The translations under genes were made by a program, and so were the position numbers. A stretch of DNA of 10,720 nucleotides from Euryarchaeota archaeon UBA19 (GTDB taxonomy: Archaea > Thermoplasmatota > Poseidoniia > Poseidoniales > Thalassarchaeaceae): contig DAPQ01000018.1 in NCBI GenBank assembly GCA_002502175.1, positions 1,283-12,002 on the forward strand, written 5' to 3'. Positions 6,506 to 10,720 of the stretch are shown here, one piece after another. How positions within the stretch are numbered: position 1 is the stretch's first letter; each line of letters opens with the position of its first letter. The notes beneath the pieces were generated by a model. It ran no database searches. It was not told where the DNA came from and saw only the letters and a program-made list of their open reading frames with translations.

Positions 6506-7384
6506 ATGCCTGAAGTACCTGAAGTAGGTGCTTTCTTGCTCGGCGCACCTAAGTGTGGCACTACTTGGTTGGCTGAAGTGTTGACGCAGCACCCCGAAAT
6601 CTGTGTTTCTGACCCTAAGGAGCCGAATATTGTCGCTAGCCACAAAGGAACCTTTGGACGAGATGAATCAGAGCCTGATTGGGGAGAATATGCGGATTGC
6701 TTCAATGGGGATGGTTTGCGAATTGATTGTTCGGTTCATGCAATGGCTTGTCCTATTGCTCCTTCGCGTGTAGCAAATAATTGGCCTAATGCGCGTTTTA
6801 TCATTTGTCTGCGAGAGCCCGTTAGTCGAACGGTTTCTCACTGGAATATGATTCTAGATACAAAGGAAGACCATGAAAATGGTGCTGATTGGAGTGATTT
6901 TGAGTCGGCTTGGTCTGACTCTCGTCTTTCTGATGACACCTTGTACGGGGCCGCGATTGCAAGGTGGTTAGAACACTTTGACAGGGGTTCAATTTTGTTG
7001 ATTGAGGCAAATCGTATGCGCCATGATGCTTCTATGGTTCTAGAAGAAGTTTGTAATCATCTTTCCATATCTTCTCACTCATTTGATTTGGATTCTGTAC
7101 ACAATGCAAATACTGCCGCAGACCGACGGCCGTTGACTGCGTTTGGCCGCCTTTTCCGATTCACTACGAGTCTGCTGCCCGGTTTCATCAAGGGGCCTAT
7201 CGTCAGAAGATTGCAGACTAAGGGTGTGAATGTGTACAAGATGCCTGTTCTGTCGAGCAAGGCTCCTGCAAAGAGGACCATCACTGATGAGCAAAGAGCA
7301 CTGTTAGCCGAAGGCGTAAATGCAGACCTGGTCGTACTGGAAAAGTCCACTGGGTTTGATTGTTCAAAGTGGATTATTGAGTGA
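6506..7384 (+). CDS. PAPS-dependent sulfotransferase
   Basis: This enzyme is predicted to move a sulfuryl group from PAPS to a hydroxyl or amine acceptor, releasing PAP. Near the N terminus is the 5'-phosphosulfate loop GAPKCGTTWL, with the conserved lysine at residue 16 from this start. Farther on is the 3'-phosphate motif, LREPVSRTVSHW, with R103 and S111 as the expected phosphate ligands. The organisation matches carbohydrate- and lipid-type sulfotransferases (Sulfotransfer families). No signal peptide or membrane helix is seen, so it should act in the cytoplasm. The frame stays open back to GTG 6458, directly after the preceding stop. I prefer ATG 6506 because it lies about 11 residues before the first loop and follows a weak GGGCGGA. 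It is the third gene of the APS kinase run and converges on cysQ with a two-base gap. The acceptor is unknown. Confidence 0.9.
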   Translation: MPEVPEVGAFLLGAPKCGTTWLAEVLTQHPEICVSDPKEPNIVASHKGTFGRDESEPDWGEYADCFNGDGLRIDCSVHAMACPIAPSRVANNWPNARFIICLREPVSRTVSHWNMILDTKEDHENGADWSDFESAWSDSRLSDDTLYGAAIARWLEHFDRGSILLIEANRMRHDASMVLEEVCNHLSISSHSFDLDSVHNANTAADRRPLTAFGRLFRFTTSLLPGFIKGPIVRRLQTKGVNVYKMPVLSSKAPAKRTITDEQRALLAEGVNADLVVLEKSTGFDCSKWIIE

Positions 7385-7386
7385 TT

Positions 7387-8556
7387 TCATTGATGCTCGA
7401 CCCATGTCTGTGTCCATCTATTATCAGCGGCAACGAGGAAATATGGATTGAGTACTTCTTCAACCAAGTCGTAGTCTAGTGTTTTTCCGTCTGGCCCGAC
7501 TACTATTCCTCCCGCGCCCGAGACGACAGCGTGTGCGGCGGCAATATCCCAACAGGAGGTTGGGCCGAATCTTGGATAAAGATCGGCCCCCCCTTCAGCG
7601 ACAATACAGGCCTTGAGTGAGGACCCCATACGGATTAGTTCGTGTTCGCCGACGGCTGCAGCGAAGGATTCGTCTTTTTCTCCTCGGTGAGAGCCGCTGG
7701 CGACTAATTTCACCTTACCTTCGCTCGGTTGTACCATCATTGGCCCTGTTCCATCTGGCCCATGTCGTTGAGATGTTGTCAGGGCTCCTCCACACCACGT
7801 GGTTTCAGAAGCTGGAGCATGGACTACGCCAAACAGGGGTTTCCATCTTGAGCCGTTGCGTTGCATCAAGGCGATATTGACTGTAAACATGCCATTTCTC
7901 TTGATGAATTCCTTTGTCCCATCTAATGGGTCAACCAGCCAACATGTGTCGCTCGAAAGTGGGTCGCCTACTCTCCCTTCTTCCGAGACAATTGGTGTGG
8001 AATCGATTGACTGTAAGCCTTCCACGATTACTTCGTGGGCGGCAATATCTGCTTTTGTTAACGGAGATTCGTCTCCTTTCTGGGTGATTTCGAAGTCTTC
8101 TGCATTCTCATAGACGTCCATTATTGCCTCGCCTGCTTGAATTGCTATCTCAACGATTTTTTCAGCAGAAAATGATGTAGTTTGGCGGGATGAAATTTGT
8201 TGTAATTTTTCTTCTATATGGCTTTTCAATAGATCTACTGAACCATCGAATGAAGTTAGTTCCTCATCCGTTGCAAGCATAACAAAACCAGAGTCGGTTT
8301 TCCCCACTATACATGGCGTCTTGCCTTCTGTTGCTGCCTCAACATCTTCTGGTCTTTCATTCAAATGAACTAGGTGAAAGGGGATTTCTGAAGTGTTTCT
8401 CCATTCCTTCATTTCTCCCTTTTCCCATGCTATGCTATGAGTGATATCGCAGAGTGAGCAGTGTTCTCCTCTGAACGCGACTCCCATGACGTAACGTAAC
8501 TCCCCAAGCAAGCCGCCATCTGCGTGGTAGACACCCCACATCGACTCGATTGTCAT
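7387..8556 (-). CDS. cysQ: CysQ-type 3'(2'),5'-bisphosphate nucleotidase with extra N-terminal CxxC domain
   Basis: The C-terminal 260 residues (about 130-389) form a CysQ member of the inositol monophosphatase superfamily. It removes the 3'-phosphate from PAP (or PAPS), relieving product inhibition of sulfotransferases. Evidence: SPLTKAD (164-170), VSEEG with E192/E193, the near-identical CysQ motif WLVDPLDGTKEFIKRNG (206-222; D209 and D212 bind metal), GSSLKACIVAEGGADLYPRFGP, and WDIAAAHAV with D337. The length is unusual, since bacterial CysQ has about 246 residues. Residues 6-120 are a separate domain with VYHADGGLLGELRY, HCSLCDITH (C33, C36, H40) and PFHLVHLNER. I recall such a domain as an uncharacterised stand-alone protein in bacteria; a thiol or metal role is only a guess. 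The upstream membrane-protein gene ends 14 bases before the start, so the pair is probably cotranscribed. M6 is an alternative start. Confidence 0.93.
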   Translation of the reverse strand: MTIESMWGVYHADGGLLGELRYVMGVAFRGEHCSLCDITHSIAWEKGEMKEWRNTSEIPFHLVHLNERPEDVEAATEGKTPCIVGKTDSGFVMLATDEELTSFDGSVDLLKSHIEEKLQQISSRQTTSFSAEKIVEIAIQAGEAIMDVYENAEDFEITQKGDESPLTKADIAAHEVIVEGLQSIDSTPIVSEEGRVGDPLSSDTCWLVDPLDGTKEFIKRNGMFTVNIALMQRNGSRWKPLFGVVHAPASETTWCGGALTTSQRHGPDGTGPMMVQPSEGKVKLVASGSHRGEKDESFAAAVGEHELIRMGSSLKACIVAEGGADLYPRFGPTSCWDIAAAHAVVSGAGGIVVGPDGKTLDYDLVEEVLNPYFLVAADNRWTQTWVEHQ

Positions 8557-8570
8557 CTATAACACCGGGT

Positions 8571-9125
8571 TCAGAATTCTTGTAATTCGTCTGATGCTTT
8601 CTCTAAACTTTCTCGTGCAGTTTCAGATAGATGCTGCATAAACGGATCTTCGTCGCCTACGATGGTTTTCCAGGAACTCATTGTGCGTTGCCAGATTTCC
8701 TGTTGGGAGTTCCACTCAAGCCATCTATCGACAAAGTCACAATGGCGTTGAACTTCTTCATCGTCTTCAGACACCTTGCGAAGAATAGTGTTAGTCTGGG
8801 CGAGAATAATTCCAAACGGTGCATTCAATTTGTAGGTTGTAAATGGATTCCTTTCCTGCACCACTGTTAGGTGTTCTCGCCATAGGCCGAAGGTCACGTC
8901 ATACATCCAACCAATTGAGAGGACAATTACCACGACACCTGTGAATATCCCCAATAGGCCGAGATACGTCGGTGGTATGCCGATTACTGAATCCATTCCT
9001 TCGAATCTCCAGCTCGCTAATGGCCAAATTAACAAGGTCAGGGTTGTACACCAAAAACCCATAGAAATGAGGGTTTGGCTCTGCTGTATTCGCCAGTATT
9101 GGCGCATGGCTGTCTTCTTCAGCAC
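8571..9125 (-). CDS. Two-pass membrane protein, unknown function
   Basis: This 184-residue protein has two hydrophobic helices, at about residues 22-39 and 51-73, joined by a short loop. A soluble C-terminal part of about 110 residues follows, rich in Trp, Glu and Gln (for example RWLEWNSQQEIWQ) and mostly helical in appearance. With a basic N terminus (MLKKTAMRQYWR) both ends should face the cytoplasm. I recognise no family. The start is GTG 9125, supported by AAGGAG eight bases upstream; ATG 9107 (codon 7) is the alternative. It is 14 bases upstream of cysQ on the same strand and diverges from the second sulfotransferase gene. By position it may help the sulfation module, but nothing in its sequence shows that. 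Confidence 0.78.
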   Translation of the reverse strand: MLKKTAMRQYWRIQQSQTLISMGFWCTTLTLLIWPLASWRFEGMDSVIGIPPTYLGLLGIFTGVVVIVLSIGWMYDVTFGLWREHLTVVQERNPFTTYKLNAPFGIILAQTNTILRKVSEDDEEVQRHCDFVDRWLEWNSQQEIWQRTMSSWKTIVGDEDPFMQHLSETARESLEKASDELQEF

Positions 9126-9133
9126 GGCGGGGG

Positions 9134-9139
9134 CTCCTT
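9134..9139 (-). promoter_or_regulatory. Shine-Dalgarno site of the two-pass membrane protein gene
   Basis: The minus strand reads AAGGAG, eight bases before GTG 9125. It favours this GTG over the ATG six codons later. Confidence 0.6.
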
Positions 9140-9212
9140 GCTATCCTCTTTCACGATTCCGCTTAGATGTCGGCGTTGTTCGATATATTCATCTCTAAAG
9201 CGCCGGACGCTG
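9140..9212. promoter_or_regulatory. Divergent promoter region with TATA-like element
   Basis: This region lies between the divergent membrane-protein and sulfotransferase genes. GATATATTC at about 9182-9190 contains a TATA-like core that reads similarly on both strands. It lies about 38-45 bases before GTG 9227, a good distance for an archaeal TATA box with a short leader. Read the other way it is about 57-65 bases before GTG 9125. It may serve one or both genes; no transcript start is proven. Confidence 0.4.
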
Positions 9213-9217
9213 GGAGG
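9213..9217 (+). promoter_or_regulatory. Shine-Dalgarno site of the second sulfotransferase gene
   Basis: GGAGG within GGGAGGGGA lies nine bases before GTG 9227. It is a strong match and fixes the GTG start of this gene. Confidence 0.65.
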
Positions 9218-9226
9218 GGAATCTAA

Positions 9227-10078
9227 GTGTACTTTCCTGGACTCTGGACTGTTAAACAGATTGGATTAGATCTGAGACGTGCATTCGGAAGTAAGCCTGC
9301 AGAGCCGGTTTTTCTCATCACGTATCACAAAGTGGCTACGGTCTTGCTCCGGAAAGTGATGATGGAGGTTGCCGAAAAGATCGGGTGGCGGTATACTAGC
9401 ACGATGGTAGTTGCAGAAGATATTCCGAAAAAAACAGATGTGCTTCACGTGATTCATGGTACTGGAACTAAGGATTTTTTCTCATCTGGAAAAAAAGGTA
9501 TTCGGATTATTCGAGACCCTCGTGATGTGATAGTTTCTGGTTTCCTTTACCATCAGAGATGTTCTGAGAAATGGTGTATAAATTCGGATTTTACAAACCC
9601 TAGTCATCCATTTCCTCAAGTTCCTTGGCCTCTGGATGGTTTGGATTTAGACACTAAAGAAAACTACGTTGCTAGTTTGGATGGGCTTTCATATCAAGAA
9701 AAAATTCGTTCCTTGGATAGAGAAGAGGGTTTAATTTTCGAAATGGATGGTTTTGCTAAGATAACTATCGATGAAATGATTTCTTGGGAGCAGCAAGATA
9801 GTGTGTTGACTATCAAGATGGAAGATTTGATTGGAGATTTTGATGGTCAATTTGAGAAAATTTTTCGTTGGTTGGAGATAGAGGATGAATATATTGCAAG
9901 TTGCCTAGAGATTGCTGTGGCCCACGATATGAATAGAATGGGTGATGAGCAAATTGCCTCCAACCCTCACATTTCTACAGGGAAGTTGAGGAAATGGGAA
10001 GAATACTTCACACCTAATGTATCAAAGGCTTACCAGGAAAGGTTTGCTGACGCCCATAAAAAATTGGGTTATGAGTGA
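9227..10078 (+). CDS. Divergent PAPS-dependent sulfotransferase
   Basis: This 283-residue cytosolic-type sulfotransferase has no signal peptide. The first loop, TYHKVATVLLRKVM (32-45), stands where typical enzymes have YPKSGTTWL. The key lysine (K35) and a Thr (T38) are kept, but the glycine is Ala and the tryptophan is replaced. The 3'-phosphate motif is clear: IRIIRDPRDVIVSGF (92-106), with R96 and S104. Near the C terminus, STGKLRKWEEYFTP and YQERF match the third conserved region (GxWKNxFT) of aryl/alkyl-type sulfotransferases. It is not closely similar to the sulfotransferase at 6506-7384, so the two probably have different acceptors. The gene looks more A/T-rich than its neighbours, with several runs of A or T, which may hint at transfer; I did not measure this. 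It has its own promoter region and strong ribosome site, and converges on the ribosomal protein gene. Confidence 0.87.
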   Translation: MYFPGLWTVKQIGLDLRRAFGSKPAEPVFLITYHKVATVLLRKVMMEVAEKIGWRYTSTMVVAEDIPKKTDVLHVIHGTGTKDFFSSGKKGIRIIRDPRDVIVSGFLYHQRCSEKWCINSDFTNPSHPFPQVPWPLDGLDLDTKENYVASLDGLSYQEKIRSLDREEGLIFEMDGFAKITIDEMISWEQQDSVLTIKMEDLIGDFDGQFEKIFRWLEIEDEYIASCLEIAVAHDMNRMGDEQIASNPHISTGKLRKWEEYFTPNVSKAYQERFADAHKKLGYE

Positions 10079-10088
10079 TTTTGAAGAT

Positions 10089-10355
10089 TTACTCTTCTTC
10101 GTTTCGGGCCGGTGGCGCCGAGAAATCGTGTGTGTCACGGAAGTGAGCGATAACTCGTGGTTCTGTTGAGTTGGTTGGATCAATTTCAGACATTGAGTCG
10201 ATATTTATGAAGCGTCGTGGCGTTCCATGGCGGCTACCGAAGTTAGAGTAGACTAGGTGTCTTGCCTCATCTTCGTCGGTGGCTACGACATCAAGAGAGT
10301 AGTTTTGTTCGGCCCTTCCATTACGGAATGTACCAATGGCTCGGTATGCCTTCAT
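10089..10355 (-). CDS. rpl18a: Large-subunit ribosomal protein L18Ae / LX (L20a)
   Basis: This is a small archaeal/eukaryotic-type protein of the 50S subunit. From ATG 10355 it has 88 residues. It begins MKAYRAIGTFRNG and continues VVATDEDEARHLVYSNFGSRHGTPRRFINI, the expected pattern for archaeal LX (strand, then helix, then GSRH and RRFI). The C-terminal 30 residues after the core are extra and acidic to neutral. The frame is open to ATG 10400, which would add 15 residues (MPSVWVKTRTWVAKA). I prefer 10355 because LX proteins begin at MKxY/F. An AT-rich ATAATTAG near 10438-10446 could be its TATA element, though that distance would also allow the upstream ATG. In many archaea this gene sits beside pfdA and ftsY; here they are more than 6 kb apart but on the same strand. 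Confidence 0.9.
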   Translation of the reverse strand: MKAYRAIGTFRNGRAEQNYSLDVVATDEDEARHLVYSNFGSRHGTPRRFINIDSMSEIDPTNSTEPRVIAHFRDTHDFSAPPARNEEE

Positions 10356-10400
10356 GGCCTTCGCGACCCAAGTTCGTGTTTTAACCCAAACGGATGGCAT

Positions 10401-10493
10401 TCGCGAAACTAGAATGATGGAGAAGTGGTAATGATTCGCTAATTATGCCCTCAAAATTGAAGTGCGGCAAAGCTGCGATTATCCTCGATTGAT
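10401..10493. promoter_or_regulatory. Divergent intergenic region upstream of L18Ae/LX and the coiled-coil gene
   Basis: This region separates two diverging genes. The only notable element is the AT-rich CTAATTATG at about 10439-10447, a weak TATA candidate that could be read either way. No hairpin, RNA gene or repeat was seen. Confidence 0.3.
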
Positions 10494-10720
10494 GTGGTGG
10501 CAGAAGAAGTCGGCGTTGATGAGGCGCCGGAATCAACTCCTATGAAAAAGGAGGATTTGCTAGCACACCTCAACGCATTTCCAAAGGATCGTTTGGTCGA
10601 AGAAGTTGTTTCCATGTGGGAAGAACTGGGCGAATTAGAGCGTGAGCTTGCAATGGCCAGACAACGTGCTAGAGCGCTTGATGGGGAATTGGTGAATGTG
10701 CGTTCAAAATCTGGCGGCCG
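10494..10720 (+). CDS. Coiled-coil protein, unknown function (5' part only)
   Basis: The frame is open from 10461 to the window end, so the gene is cut off on its 3' side. Possible starts are GTG 10494, GTG 10497 and ATG 10542; the ATG follows no clear ribosome site. From ATG 10542 the sequence begins MKKEDLLAHLNAFPKDRLVEEVV and continues as a charged amphipathic helix (WEELGELERELAMARQRARALDGEL) with heptad-like spacing, probably a coiled coil. No family is recognisable from this much. It is divergent from the L18Ae/LX gene, and the roughly 90-140 bases between them should hold both promoters. Confidence 0.6.
   Translation, partial: MVAEEVGVDEAPESTPMKKEDLLAHLNAFPKDRLVEEVVSMWEELGELERELAMARQRARALDGELVNVRSKSGG

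Noticed and set aside
9126..9226. Insertion sequence or attachment site at the edge of the sulfotransferase gene
   Set aside because: No transposase, terminal inverted repeats, direct repeats or tRNA fragment was seen on either side.

Overview
The window looks archaeal, most likely a marine euryarchaeon of the Poseidoniales / Marine Group II type. Three genes support the domain: prefoldin alpha, an archaeal FtsY, and a ribosomal protein of the L18Ae/LX family. Some starts carry GAGG/GGTGA-type Shine-Dalgarno sequences, genes are tightly packed, and proteins are acidic. The lineage within the archaea is my inference. No gene-free stretch exceeds about 140 bases. No tRNA, rRNA, CRISPR or insertion sequence was seen.

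Layout. (1) 94-1127, plus: a eukaryote-type orotidine-5'-phosphate decarboxylase, overlapped by one base by a small single-pass membrane protein. (2) 3716-1133, minus: an information-processing operon of prefoldin alpha, FtsY (SRP receptor), and a tail-anchored protein with a degenerate receiver domain. (3) 3805-4716, plus: an uncharacterised secreted lipoprotein, divergent from prefoldin. (4) 4791-7384, plus: an APS kinase fused to a nucleotidylyltransferase, a stand-alone LON-domain protein, and a PAPS-type sulfotransferase. (5) 9125-7387, minus: a two-pass membrane protein, then a CysQ-type PAP phosphatase with an extra N-terminal CxxC domain. (6) 9227-10078, plus: a second, divergent sulfotransferase. 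(7) 10355-10089, minus: ribosomal protein L18Ae/LX. (8) 10494 to the window end, plus: the start of a coiled-coil protein of unknown function.

How they fit together. The APS kinase makes PAPS, two sulfotransferases can use it, and CysQ can remove the inhibitory by-product PAP. These enzymes lie within about 5.3 kb and no PAPS reductase is present. This points to sulfation of a cell-surface glycan, lipid or exported product rather than sulfur assimilation. The acceptor cannot be read from the sequence. The cassette lies between L18Ae/LX and prefoldin/FtsY, which are often adjacent in archaea, so it may have been inserted into a conserved cluster.

The other notable points are the pseudo-receiver protein downstream of FtsY, and the loss of the phosphate-binding arginine in the orotidylate decarboxylase.
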